This document shows, piece after piece, positions 33,760 through 42,865 of a stretch of DNA of 57,032 nucleotides. Every line of letters starts with the position of its first letter. The stretch's first letter is position 1. Under the pieces are notes generated by a model. The model had not been told where the DNA came from and did no database searches. It was given only the letters and a program-made list of their open reading frames with translations. Made by a program: the position numbers and the translations under genes. This stretch comes from Bacteroides fluxus YIT 12057 (GTDB lineage Bacteria; Bacteroidota; Bacteroidia; Bacteroidales; Bacteroidaceae): assembly GCF_000195635.1 (NCBI RefSeq), contig NZ_GL882610.1:1-57032 (forward strand), given 5' to 3'.

Positions 33760-35103
33760 ATGAACAATCCGCATATTTTAGGAACCGAACGCATTGGCAA
33801 GCTGTTGTTACAGTACTCTATACCCGCCATTATCGGTATGACGATTACCTCGTTATACAACATTATCGACAGTATATTCATCGGTCATGGCGTAGGGGCC
33901 ATGGGTATTGCGGGACTTGCCATCACTTTCCCGTTGATGAATTTAGTTGTGGCCTTCTGTACGATGGTATCGGCAGGAGGTTCCACCATATCGTCCATCC
34001 GTCTGGGTCAAAAAGACCAGGAAGGCGCAACAGAGGTGCTGGGAAATACGCTGATGTTCTGCCTGGTCAATGCTTTCGTATTCGGCGGCATCTCATTTAT
34101 ATTCCTGGATGATATCCTGCGCTTCTTCGGTGCCAGCAACGGCACGCTGCCATACGCCCGCGACTTCATGCAAGTGATTTTGCTGGGTACACCCGTCACT
34201 TATACCATGATTGGTCTGAACAATATCATGCGTGCCACGGGATATCCCAGGAAAGCGATGCTTACATCCATGGTAACGGTGGTCTGCAACATAATCCTCG
34301 CTCCCATCTTCATTTTCCAGTTTGACTGGGGCATCCGGGGAGCAGCGACGGCAACGGTTATCTCACAGTTCATCGGCATGGTGTGGGTGGTGAGCCATTT
34401 CCTGCAAAAGACAAGTGTGGTACGTTTACATTCCGGATTCTGGAAAATGAAGAAGCGCATAATCGGCAGTATATTATCCATCGGCATGTCACCATTCCTG
34501 ATGAACGTAACGGCATGTGTCATTGTAATCATCGTAAACAACAGCCTGCAACAGTACGGAGGTGATATGGCTATCGGGGCATACGGCATCATCAACCGGT
34601 TGCTGGTGCTTTATGTAATGATTGTATTAGGGCTGACGATGGGAATGCAGCCGATTGTAGGCTATAACTTCGGTGCGCAGAAGCATGACCGTGTGAAAGC
34701 CACCCTGCGCCTGACCATCATTGCCGGAGTGTGCATCACCAGTACCGGATTCTTGATTTGCGAATTGTTCCCCCATGCCATATCCGCCATATTCACCAGT
34801 GACGACGAGTTGATAGATATCGCTTCCAGAGGTGTACGCATCGCTGTTGCCATATTCCCATTGGTAGGTGCGCAGATTGTGATCGGCAACTTCTTCCAGA
34901 GCATAGGCAAAGCGAAAATAAGTATCTTCCTCTCCCTGACACGCCAGTTGCTATACCTGCTGCCGGGACTGTTGATTTTTCCGCATTACTTCGGTCTGGA
35001 CGGTATCTGGATATGTATGCCTGTATCGGATTTCTTCGCGTTCGTGACGGCTGTCATCGCTTTGTGGATCTATATAAAAAGACTGCCGGTCCGCACGGCA
35101 TAG
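33760..35103 (+). CDS. MATE-family efflux transporter
   Basis: A 447-residue membrane protein with twelve hydrophobic segments in two similar halves. GTERIGKLLLQYSIPAIIGM at the start, FIGHGVGAMGIAGLAITFP in helix 2, and ITLGLTMGMQPIVGYNFGAQK-like sequence (about 287-307) opening the second half are typical MATE features. It should export cationic compounds or drugs using a sodium or proton gradient. It is monocistronic, divergent from the HAD gene and convergent with the ABC operon across a repeat-rich 438-bp spacer. Confidence 0.93.
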   Translation: MNNPHILGTERIGKLLLQYSIPAIIGMTITSLYNIIDSIFIGHGVGAMGIAGLAITFPLMNLVVAFCTMVSAGGSTISSIRLGQKDQEGATEVLGNTLMFCLVNAFVFGGISFIFLDDILRFFGASNGTLPYARDFMQVILLGTPVTYTMIGLNNIMRATGYPRKAMLTSMVTVVCNIILAPIFIFQFDWGIRGAATATVISQFIGMVWVVSHFLQKTSVVRLHSGFWKMKKRIIGSILSIGMSPFLMNVTACVIVIIVNNSLQQYGGDMAIGAYGIINRLLVLYVMIVLGLTMGMQPIVGYNFGAQKHDRVKATLRLTIIAGVCITSTGFLICELFPHAISAIFTSDDELIDIASRGVRIAVAIFPLVGAQIVIGNFFQSIGKAKISIFLSLTRQLLYLLPGLLIFPHYFGLDGIWICMPVSDFFAFVTAVIALWIYIKRLPVRTA

Positions 35104-35541
35104 CTCTTCATATTGTCAAGAGCAGATTTACGGAAGATTAACAGACGCATGCGGCTCCCATCATTTCTTTTTTCAAAACACATCATGCATTTCTATTGAA
35201 CAGATCATCTGTTTGCCCCGAACAGATGATTTGTTTCACTGAAACACATCATCCGAAACCATACACCTTATCGTCCGGAAGTACAAAGTTTAATCACCTG
35301 AAGTACGGAGGTTTTCAGTACAAATCCCTCTCATTTCAACGGATAACCCGCTTGGTTTCAGCTGCCAAAATATATCATTGAAGGAATAAATGCACAACAT
35401 TGCAAAACAGATCCGACGAGGGGGAAAAAGAAAAGGAGAAGCAATGCCTCTCCTTTTATGACCAATTAAATAAGAAATATCTATAAATTCACCCTACAAA
35501 TATACGGCATTCAAAAGCCGATGTCAAGTGTTTCGGGATAT
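35104..35541. repeat. Spacer with 22-bp-period motif array
   Basis: Between the convergent MATE and permease genes, four related units start at exactly 22-bp steps: ACACATCATG (35178), ACAGATCATCTG (35200), ACAGATGATTTG (35222) and ACACATCATCCG (35244). AACAGAT/ATCTGTT in the second unit is a perfect dyad around one base. A second pair, GAAGTACAAAG (35278) and GAAGTACGGAG (35300), is again 22 bp apart. The remaining spacer holds the terminator of the ABC operon. No coding potential was found. Confidence 0.8.
35431..35457 (-). terminator. Terminator of the ABC transporter operon
   Basis: AAAAGGAGA (35431-35439) pairs with TCTCCTTTT (35449-35457). On the minus strand the stem is followed by a T-rich stretch (CTTTTTCCCC), so it terminates transcription from the ABC operon about 85 bp past its stop. 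Confidence 0.7.
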
Positions 35542-37896
35542 TTATTCGCTCTTGATGCTGTTTACCGGATTCTCATTAGCGATATGCCATGCTTTCAGCA
35601 CTACCGCCAACACGATAAGGGTCAACAGACAGATGCCCAACAGAATAAACCATACAGGAGAAAGCAGTGTGCTGTCCGGAAACTGTTCCATCCAAATGTC
35701 TGAAACATACCAGGCAAAGGCAATGCCTATCACAACCGCACCGATGGCTACCTTCAAGATGCCGGCTGAAAGCAACCGCAAGATGGAAGATGCTTCGGCC
35801 CCGTTCACTTTGCGGACGGCAATCTCTTTTGAACGGCGCTGTGTCTCGTCACTCACATATCCCACCAAACCTGTCAGCACAATAAGAAGGATACAGACAG
35901 AAGTCATATAAACCGTATTACGGAAACGAAGCACAGAAGCATTGGCATTGCTGCGCACTTCCTCATAGCTGAGAAAAGAAATACCGGATTGGGGATAAGC
36001 TTGCTTTACAAAGTCATTCAGACGGACCAGATTTTCATGTTGAGGTGCCTTGAGACGTACATGGAAGGTAGCGCACAAGGACGGATCAAGGATAAAAGCC
36101 ACACAGGTCTTTCCTTGGAAGAAACCCATATTGCGTACATCACGTACCACACCCACGACTTTGGCACGCCCATCCCGGCTACCGCGACGGGCAGACAGGA
36201 GTTCACGTCCCATCACCTGGTCACCCCAATTCAGCTCCTTCACCAGATTCTCGCCTACCAACGCCTCGCCCGGTTGCTGCGGCCAACGTCCCTCCACAAG
36301 TTCCAGCCCCACAGCTTCGGGAAAGCCTTTGGCAAAATACTGGTAGTGCACCAGACTGCGCTTGCTTCCTCCTTCTGCCTCCACCGGCTGCGAAGAGTAA
36401 TGTTCCAACATACTCTGCTCGCTGCACCCTACGGTCTCCACAAACGGTTGGCGACGAATGTCGTCGGCTACATGCTGCGCCCCTTGCACAAACTCTTCCG
36501 AAAAGAATTCACCGAAGCCTGCGGTAGCAGTACCTACACAAAGGCGTTCAGAGCTAAAGCCTATGTCACGTTTCATCAAGTCATGATATTGGTTTACACT
36601 GGTTGCCAGCATTCCCGATATGAACGCCACTCCCAGAAACTGCACAAACAGCAACCCGCGTTTCCAAGAGCGCTTGTCGTCCATATAACGGCGGAAAACC
36701 TGCGTCACAGGAATACGGGCAAACATCCGTCCCGGCAGTACCCCCGCCACAAGAAAAAGCAAGACCACGGTCAGCGCAGGTACCCAAATCGTCTGCCATG
36801 TGAAAATCTCACCTATTCGCGACAGCCCCAGCATATCTTCTATAGGATCGCTGAAAAGCCGCATGAGCAACAGGCTGCCTGCAACAGCAAGCGCCATCAG
36901 CAATCCGGTCTCCCAAAGGAACATGCCCATGATGTGTCCGGTATCCGCACCACAACATTTATGTACCCCTACCATCTTGGCCCTGCGCCCTATAGTAGCA
37001 ACAGCCGCCAACGCATAATTCATGCCGGCTACAAAAAAGATGGAAAAGCCCAACACGGCAAGAATGACCAGCCGCCGCACATTGTCCGAACTGCTGAAGT
37101 AGAAGTCCGTCACCGGAAGAACCCGGCACTCCATACTTTCACCGTTGTAACGGCCTTTCACGTCCGTATAACGTCCTATGGCTTCGGTAATTCGGCTGTT
37201 TAATTTTTCCAGATCACCCTCGTGGCGCAAACGGACATAAATCATATAGATGTCGTTGCTGTTCCATGTGCCCCGCCCGAAGTTTTGCTCTACCGTAGGC
37301 AAGGAGATAAGGACATTGCTGGGAAAGGATATATTTCCGGGTACATCCTCGTAAACACCCCGCACAGTAATATCGTAGCGTTTATCCATGCTGAAAGTCT
37401 TTCCGACAGGATTTTCACTGCCAAACAATTCCTGTGCCTTGCTCTTCGAAAGGAAGGCATTACCCGCCTGTGCCAATTGCCGGGGATCACCGTTCAATAC
37501 CTCAATGCCCATCGTCCGGAAATAGAGAGTATCGCCAAAAAGCACTTTCGTCTCTTCCAACTTCTTGTCGGCTATGTATAAATCCGGCTGATACCAGAAG
37601 AAGACAGGAGTGGCACATTCTACCAACTCCGGGAAAGACTCCGCCAACGCAGCTGCCGCAGGACGGTAAGTGTCATATTCCCAATGTCCGGCAATGCCTT
37701 CGGCAGAAACCTCACGGGTTCCAAACATGGCAAGCCGTTCATGTCCTTTGTAGAAAGTGTCATAGTTCAGTTCATAGACAATCTGCGAAAACAGCAGGAT
37801 GCCCACCAACAATCCCAGTGTCAATGAAATCAGCTTGACGGCATTACTTCCACGTCCGCGAAGCAATGTTTGTATCGTATAATATAGTTGTCTCAT
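35542..37896 (-). CDS. MacB/FtsX-type ABC transporter permease
   Basis: A 784-residue permease with two FtsX-like modules: an N-terminal helix (about 17-38), a large periplasmic MacB-type domain, a helix cluster (about 280-420), a second periplasmic domain, and three final helices. RRSKEIAVRKVNGAEASSIL before the last helices is characteristic. It resembles the other permease of the operon (same start QLYYTIQTLLRGRGSN and same NPVNSIKSE end), so they are paralogues. Such proteins transmit ATP-driven motion to the periplasm for export of peptides, lipoproteins or antibiotics. The start at 37896 is chosen because the longer frame overlaps the ATPase gene. Confidence 0.9.
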   Translation of the reverse strand: MRQLYYTIQTLLRGRGSNAVKLISLTLGLLVGILLFSQIVYELNYDTFYKGHERLAMFGTREVSAEGIAGHWEYDTYRPAAAALAESFPELVECATPVFFWYQPDLYIADKKLEETKVLFGDTLYFRTMGIEVLNGDPRQLAQAGNAFLSKSKAQELFGSENPVGKTFSMDKRYDITVRGVYEDVPGNISFPSNVLISLPTVEQNFGRGTWNSNDIYMIYVRLRHEGDLEKLNSRITEAIGRYTDVKGRYNGESMECRVLPVTDFYFSSSDNVRRLVILAVLGFSIFFVAGMNYALAAVATIGRRAKMVGVHKCCGADTGHIMGMFLWETGLLMALAVAGSLLLMRLFSDPIEDMLGLSRIGEIFTWQTIWVPALTVVLLFLVAGVLPGRMFARIPVTQVFRRYMDDKRSWKRGLLFVQFLGVAFISGMLATSVNQYHDLMKRDIGFSSERLCVGTATAGFGEFFSEEFVQGAQHVADDIRRQPFVETVGCSEQSMLEHYSSQPVEAEGGSKRSLVHYQYFAKGFPEAVGLELVEGRWPQQPGEALVGENLVKELNWGDQVMGRELLSARRGSRDGRAKVVGVVRDVRNMGFFQGKTCVAFILDPSLCATFHVRLKAPQHENLVRLNDFVKQAYPQSGISFLSYEEVRSNANASVLRFRNTVYMTSVCILLIVLTGLVGYVSDETQRRSKEIAVRKVNGAEASSILRLLSAGILKVAIGAVVIGIAFAWYVSDIWMEQFPDSTLLSPVWFILLGICLLTLIVLAVVLKAWHIANENPVNSIKSE

Positions 37897-37915
37897 AATA
37901 GCAGTCCTGTTTTTA

Positions 37916-38599
37916 TCAGATTCCTTGTGCCGCCACACTTGCCACCACGCTACCGTCAAACAGATGTACCGTACGGTGTGCAAAGCTAGCGTCATGCTGG
38001 CTATGGGTTACCATAATGATTGTAGTGCCTTCCTTGTTCAACTCTGTCAACAGATTCATTACTTCGGCACCGTTCTTGGAATCCAGATTACCGGTAGGCT
38101 CATCGGCAAGGATCAGTTTAGGATTGGTAACCACCGCACGGGCTATGGCGACACGTTGCTGCTGACCGCCGGAAAGCTGTTGGGGGAAGTGCTTGGCACG
38201 GTGGCTGATATTCATCCGCTTCAAGATATCTTCCACCATACGCTTACGTTCACCCGCCTTTATTCCGAGGTAAGTCAAAGGAAGTTCCACATTTTCATAG
38301 ACATTCAGTTCATCTATCAGGTTGAAACTCTGGAAAACAAAGCCCAACTTTCCTTTGCGTACACGGGTACGTTCTTTTTCTTTCAGATCACCTACTTCTT
38401 GCCCCAGCAATTTGTAACTTCCTTCCGTAGGATTGTCCAATAGCCCAAGGATATTCAGCAAGGTGGATTTACCACAACCCGACGGTCCCATAATGGCTAC
38501 AAACTCTCCCTCCTTGACTTCAAGGTTTACATGGTTCAATGCTACTGTCTCTACTTCCGATGTACGGAACACTTTACTGATGTTGTTAATTTCAATCAT
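37916..38599 (-). CDS. ABC transporter ATP-binding protein (MacB/LolD-like)
   Basis: A 227-residue ATPase. Walker A is GPSGCGKST (about 39-47), the signature LSGGQQQRVAIARA is near 142-155, and Walker B LILADEPTG precedes NLDSKNG. It should energise the two flanking permeases at the inner membrane. It lies 19 bp before one permease and 30 bp after the other in a single operon driven by a sigma-54-like promoter. The MacB/LolD/BceA-type subfamily is clear, but the substrate is not. Confidence 0.95.
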   Translation of the reverse strand: MIEINNISKVFRTSEVETVALNHVNLEVKEGEFVAIMGPSGCGKSTLLNILGLLDNPTEGSYKLLGQEVGDLKEKERTRVRKGKLGFVFQSFNLIDELNVYENVELPLTYLGIKAGERKRMVEDILKRMNISHRAKHFPQQLSGGQQQRVAIARAVVTNPKLILADEPTGNLDSKNGAEVMNLLTELNKEGTTIIMVTHSQHDASFAHRTVHLFDGSVVASVAAQGI

Positions 38600-38629
38600 G
38601 ATATTTACTGTTTTATATTATATATTGTT

Positions 38630-40945
38630 TTATTCACTCTTTATGCTATCTACCGGGTTCTCATTGGCGATCTTCCATGACTTCCACAAGACACAACCTA
38701 CGATGACCGCCAGATTCGCCATTGCAATCAGCGTATACACCACCCAGCCCAACGGAATCTTTTCCGCGAACTGATCTATCCAGATACTGTTGACATACCA
38801 CGAAGCTATCGTACCGGCAAGCACTGACGGAGCAGCCACGTAGAGCACGTCGCGCGAAAGCAATTCAAGTATCATGCTCGCCTCCGCCCCGTTCACTTTA
38901 CGAACGGCAATCTCCTTTGAACGGCGGCGTACCTCGTCGGTAGTATAACCTATCAACCCCATCAACATGACGAAAAACATGGTGACAGTAGCCAGCAACG
39001 TGGCATTGCGGAATACGCGGACACTGTTGTATTGCTCCGTAATCACCTGCTCGTAGCCCTTGAAATCAATCGTCTTGTCGGGGAACGCTTCTTTTGCCGC
39101 TTGATTCAGTTTCTGGAGATTATCGGCAAAAGGCTCCTTCAGCCGGATATGTACGGCACCATAGAACATTTTACCGGGCACTGCCATGAAAGGCTTCTTC
39201 TCGCTGGTAAAGGTTTCTATCTGGAAATCTTTCAGCAGTCCCACTACTTTAAGACTCTCCCTGCCCATGTTGACGTTACGCCCTATCACCTCGTCGCCCC
39301 AATGCATTCTTTCCGCAAAGATCTCGTTCACCACCGCTTCGCCTTTTTCGCGTGCCATGCGTCCCGCCTTGAAAGGTATGCCCATCATTGCCGGATAATC
39401 TTCGCGCATAAAATAGCAGAAACGCGTGGAGAACAACGAGTTGCCGGCCTCATCATAAACGAAGTTTCCACTGTATCCATAAATCGGCGTACCTTCGGCA
39501 CTGCTTACTGCCTCCACGTACGGCAATCCCTTGAAGAACTGATATGCCGCGTCACAGGAAGCTTTCTTGTCCAGATAGAGTTCACCCCCGACAAGATTCT
39601 TCGGATTGTACCCCATATCCTTGCTCAACACGTATCGGTATTGCGCCATTACCACACACATCAACCCGCAGATGAAAGCCACACCGGCAAACTGTATGAA
39701 AAGCAACGGACGCTTCCAACCTTTCTTGCCTTCCGTGTAGCGATGGAAAACCTGCGAAACAGGAATACGTGAAAACAGCCTTCCCGGCAAAACGCCACCC
39801 ACAACAAACAGTGTCGCTACCACCGTGACCGATACCCAAATACGTTCCGGCGCAAACAGCATGGAGAGTTTCGCCACTGTAGTGTCCTCCACAAAATCAC
39901 GGAAATTAACCAGCAGCAACACCATCAGCAACAATGCGCCCAATATGATGAAACCCGTTTCCAGAAGAAACATCCGGAAAATAGTGCCACTCCCGGCACC
40001 GCTACATTTATGCACCCCCACCGCTTTGGCACGGTAAATCAGGGAAGAGATGGAAATCAGTACGTAATTCAGCGCAGCCATAAAAAGAATGGCCAAGCCT
40101 AAGACACCCATGATATTCGTCATGCGGCGCACATCTTCATTGTTGCGATAAGTATCGCGGATAGGCTGCACAAAAGCCGTATAGCCAACCTCCTTCTTGT
40201 CCTCTGCCGGACGGTATTTGTCTATCATCGCATCGATACGCGCATTGACAACCGCCTTGTCCGCACCGGGGCGAAAACGGATGTATTCCGTCCAGCTGTC
40301 TCCCCCACTCCACGAATAGTTCAGCCCGCCACGGCTCAAGGAAGTGGGCAGAGAAACAACTCCTTCGGGATTCATCGTGGCGTTGTCGGGCAAAGTGGCA
40401 TACGTACCCTTCACAGTAAGGTTTATCTCATGATTGTAGCTCAGAACTTTACCGATGGGATTCTCGTCACCGAAAATTTTCTTCGCGAAACGCTCGCTCA
40501 AATAAATGACATCGGGCTGTACCAAATCGCGCTCCGGATTACCGCTCAGTACCTCAATCCCCATCGTGCGGAAAAAGAGAGAGTCGGCGGACACCTTTCG
40601 GTCGTCAAACCGCACGTTACCATTGTAAAGAGGCTGGGATACCATCCAGTGTCCTATACAGGCTGCAGCTTCCACCTCCCGGGGAAAATTCTCAAGAATG
40701 GCTCCCGCCAAAGGCCCTAAGTTTGCCTGCGACGGCTCGTATTTCTCTCCGTTAACGGTAAATACCGACCACACTTGATAAAGATTGTCATAATCCTTAA
40801 AACACTTGTCGAAACTTTGCTCATAAGCCACACGGGCAAACAACAGAATACTCATCGTCAATCCCAACCCCAAAGAAATAATCTTGATAATATTGGAACC
40901 ACGTCCCCGCAGCAAAGTCTGAATTACATAATAGATTTGTTTCAT
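38630..40945 (-). CDS. MacB/FtsX-type ABC transporter permease
   Basis: A 771-residue permease with the same two-module FtsX layout as its downstream paralogue: QIYYVIQTLLRGRGSN start, a helix at about 17-36, a periplasmic domain, central helices (about 280-430), a second periplasmic domain, then RRRSKEIAVRKVNGAEAS and C-terminal helices ending NPVDSIKSE. It is first in the operon. A sigma-54 promoter lies about 45 bp upstream, so expression should depend on RpoN and an NtrC-type activator, plausibly the one encoded at 43053. The two permeases probably form a heterodimer. Confidence 0.92.
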   Translation of the reverse strand: MKQIYYVIQTLLRGRGSNIIKIISLGLGLTMSILLFARVAYEQSFDKCFKDYDNLYQVWSVFTVNGEKYEPSQANLGPLAGAILENFPREVEAAACIGHWMVSQPLYNGNVRFDDRKVSADSLFFRTMGIEVLSGNPERDLVQPDVIYLSERFAKKIFGDENPIGKVLSYNHEINLTVKGTYATLPDNATMNPEGVVSLPTSLSRGGLNYSWSGGDSWTEYIRFRPGADKAVVNARIDAMIDKYRPAEDKKEVGYTAFVQPIRDTYRNNEDVRRMTNIMGVLGLAILFMAALNYVLISISSLIYRAKAVGVHKCSGAGSGTIFRMFLLETGFIILGALLLMVLLLVNFRDFVEDTTVAKLSMLFAPERIWVSVTVVATLFVVGGVLPGRLFSRIPVSQVFHRYTEGKKGWKRPLLFIQFAGVAFICGLMCVVMAQYRYVLSKDMGYNPKNLVGGELYLDKKASCDAAYQFFKGLPYVEAVSSAEGTPIYGYSGNFVYDEAGNSLFSTRFCYFMREDYPAMMGIPFKAGRMAREKGEAVVNEIFAERMHWGDEVIGRNVNMGRESLKVVGLLKDFQIETFTSEKKPFMAVPGKMFYGAVHIRLKEPFADNLQKLNQAAKEAFPDKTIDFKGYEQVITEQYNSVRVFRNATLLATVTMFFVMLMGLIGYTTDEVRRRSKEIAVRKVNGAEASMILELLSRDVLYVAAPSVLAGTIASWYVNSIWIDQFAEKIPLGWVVYTLIAMANLAVIVGCVLWKSWKIANENPVDSIKSE

Positions 40946-40987
40946 TCCGTTTATAGTTTATTAGATATATTTTCCTGCTTTTTATAT

Positions 40988-41003
40988 TGCAGAAAGCGTG
41001 CCA
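40988..41003 (-). promoter_or_regulatory. Sigma-54 promoter of the ABC operon
   Basis: On the minus strand this reads TGGCACGCTTTCTGCA, matching the sigma-54 consensus TGGCACG-N4-TTGCA with one mismatch (C for the first T of TTGC). The invariant GG and GC are present at the correct 10-bp interval. Transcription would start near 40977, about 32 bases before the permease ATG. Confidence 0.75.
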
Positions 41004-41056
41004 AAACAACTATCAAGCAGATTATCAGCAACATGCAAATATGTATCATTCATACA

Positions 41057-41098
41057 GATGTCTAATAATTAGACACCGATGTCCAAGAATTAGACATT
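41057..41098. promoter_or_regulatory. Tandem dyads upstream of the sigma-54 promoter
   Basis: Two 21-bp units start at 41057 and 41078. The first contains a perfect dyad, TGTCTAAT-A-ATTAGACA (41059-41075); the second is imperfect (41080-41096, TGTC...GACA kept). They are centred about 90 and 111 bp upstream of the predicted start of the ABC operon, the usual place for NtrC-type activator binding. Alternatively they belong to the 22-bp-period arrays found elsewhere in the window. Confidence 0.65.
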
Positions 41099-41262
41099 CT
41101 CCCGCATGCCGTAAAATCCGGCACGGGAAAAGGGGTTTCCCTCACCAGAAAACGCACTGCCTCCTACCGAAGCACGGCATATCCGGCAACAGAAAGCAGG
41201 AGGTTCGGCAGCAAAGGACAGAAAAAAAGAATTTTAGAAAAGTTTTTATCAAAAGAAAACTC

Positions 41263-41270
41263 TACCTTTG
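41263..41270 (+). promoter_or_regulatory. Phosphoesterase gene promoter -7 element
   Basis: TACCTTTG, 40 bp before the ATG at 41311, matches TAnnTTTG. It places transcription downstream of the longer open frame that starts at 40987, so that frame's first 108 codons are not used. Confidence 0.65.
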
Positions 41271-41310
41271 CACACAGTTTTCACCCGAACGTAATACAAA
41301 TGCCTTACGT

Positions 41311-42117
41311 ATGAAATTACAAAAACAACTATTCTTCCTGCTGTCCTGTTTATTGACAAGCAGCTGCAACTTGATAGACTACCATCCTTACGATGTGCAC
41401 ATCAGCGGAGAGACAGACGTCAACGCACACAACATCGAGCAAATAGAAAAAAACTGCAAGGGTAAGACAACGCTCCGCTTCGTGACAATGGGTGACTCCC
41501 AACGCTGGTATGACGAAACTGTCGATTTTGTAAACCACCTCAATCAGCGGGACGACATAGATTTCGTGATCCATGGCGGTGACATGAGTGATTTCGGCGT
41601 AACCAAAGAATTCATTTGGCAGCGGGATATCATGAATAAGCTTAAAGTACCCTATGTGACCTTGATCGGCAACCATGACTGCCTCGGTACAGGAGAAGAG
41701 ACTTACCGTGCCATTTTCGGTGATCCCAACTTCGCATTCATTGCCGGGCGGGTAAAGTTCGTCTGTCTGAACACCAACGCCATCGAGTATGACTACTCCC
41801 GGCCCATTCCGGATTTCGAGTTTCTTACAAACCAGATACACGACCGTGAAGATGAGTTCGACAAGACCGTCATATCTATGCACATCCGGCCGTTCTGTGG
41901 AGAATTCAATAATAACGTGGCTCATGTATTCCAACGCTACGTGACCGAATTCCCCGGGATACAATTCTGCACAGCCGCTCATGAACACCATCTGTTTGAA
42001 GAAGACATTTTCGATGACGGAATCATGTATTACATGAGCGACTGCATGAAAAAACGTTGCTACTATATATTTACCATAACTCCTGATGGCTATGAGCGTG
42101 AAGTGGTTTATTACTAA
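41311..42117 (+). CDS. Lipoprotein metallophosphoesterase
   Basis: A 268-residue lipoprotein (signal ends LLTSSC, lipidated Cys19). Calcineurin-like phosphoesterase motifs follow: MGDSQRW (metal site I), IHGGDMSDFG (site II), IGNHDCLG (GNHD), a histidine in ISMHIRPF, and AHEHH as the final GHxH-like motif. It should hydrolyse a phosphoester in the periplasm or at the cell surface; the substrate is unknown. The ATG at 41311 is chosen because it gives a clean lipoprotein signal and a promoter lies just upstream. It overlaps the next gene by 32 bp. Confidence 0.88.
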   Translation: MKLQKQLFFLLSCLLTSSCNLIDYHPYDVHISGETDVNAHNIEQIEKNCKGKTTLRFVTMGDSQRWYDETVDFVNHLNQRDDIDFVIHGGDMSDFGVTKEFIWQRDIMNKLKVPYVTLIGNHDCLGTGEETYRAIFGDPNFAFIAGRVKFVCLNTNAIEYDYSRPIPDFEFLTNQIHDREDEFDKTVISMHIRPFCGEFNNNVAHVFQRYVTEFPGIQFCTAAHEHHLFEEDIFDDGIMYYMSDCMKKRCYYIFTITPDGYEREVVYY

Positions 42118-42865
42118 TCGTCTGCTGTGCATGGCGGCCATCCTGGTCGCATTGCCTTCTTTCCTGTCCGCACAAGAGTCCGGCAACATTCATATAGAGC
42201 CGTGCGGCATCTTCCGCGACACGGTCATTCCGGTGAAGCACGACACCGTTTGGGTTTATTGTAAACGGGATACCGTGGTTCAGAGCAAGGGAAGCACCAG
42301 TCGATATGACCGCCGTGTGCACCGTTACCGTAAGCATTGGGAGGCTCTTATTCCGACACATACCAAGATACAGTTTGCCGGCAATATGGGACTGATCTCC
42401 TTGGGTACCGGTTGGGATTATGGCAAACACAACCAATGGGAAACGGACTTGTTTCTGGGAGTACTGCCCAAATATGAATCCAATCGTACAAAACTCACTT
42501 TTACCCTGAAACAGAACTATATACCTTGGAACCTGCAAATCAAGGAAAGCCGTTTTTCTGCAGAACCCCTGTCTTGTGGCATGTATCTGAATACCGTATT
42601 CGGGGACGAGTTCTGGGTTAACGAACCGGAACGTTATCCGAAAGGTTATTACGGTTTCTCGTCGAAAGTGCGTATCCATGTCTTTCTGGGGCAGCGTATC
42701 ACTTACGACATAGACCCGAAGAGACGCTTCACGGCCAAAGCTATCACATTCTTTTACGAACTGAGCACCTGCGATTTATATGTTGTCAGTGCTTTCACCA
42801 ACAAATATCTCAAACCGAAAGATTATTTAAGCTTGTCTTTCGGATTGAAACTGCAACTGCTATAA
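42086..42865 (+). CDS. Predicted outer-membrane beta-barrel protein
   Basis: A 259-residue exported protein (signal ends PSFLSAQ; Met3 at 42092 is an alternative start). After a short charged region (RYDRRVHRYRKH) the rest alternates polar and aromatic residues as in small beta barrels and ends in LSLSFGLKLQLL, a barrel-like final strand. I do not recognise a named family. It is translationally coupled to the upstream phosphoesterase (32-bp overlap), so the two probably act together at the outer membrane. Confidence 0.7.
   Translation: MAMSVKWFITNRLLCMAAILVALPSFLSAQESGNIHIEPCGIFRDTVIPVKHDTVWVYCKRDTVVQSKGSTSRYDRRVHRYRKHWEALIPTHTKIQFAGNMGLISLGTGWDYGKHNQWETDLFLGVLPKYESNRTKLTFTLKQNYIPWNLQIKESRFSAEPLSCGMYLNTVFGDEFWVNEPERYPKGYYGFSSKVRIHVFLGQRITYDIDPKRRFTAKAITFFYELSTCDLYVVSAFTNKYLKPKDYLSLSFGLKLQLL

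Noticed and set aside
35178..35317. A small CRISPR array
   Set aside because: The units are about 22 bp in total, diverge from each other, include dyads, have no unique spacers of 30 bp or so, and no cas genes are nearby.
35989..37203. 404-codon plus-strand open frame opposite the permease gene
   Set aside because: His- and Arg-rich composition typical of antisense frames; the permease on the other strand is certain.
37897..37995. Extended N-terminus of the second permease
   Set aside because: It would overlap the ATPase gene by 80 bp, and the paralogous permease starts at the equivalent QIYYVIQTLLRGRG, matching the start at 37896.
40987..41310. N-terminal extension of the phosphoesterase (108 residues)
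   Set aside because: The extension crosses the sigma-54 promoter and dyads, has no protein-like composition, and would bury a clear lipoprotein signal; a promoter lies at 41263.
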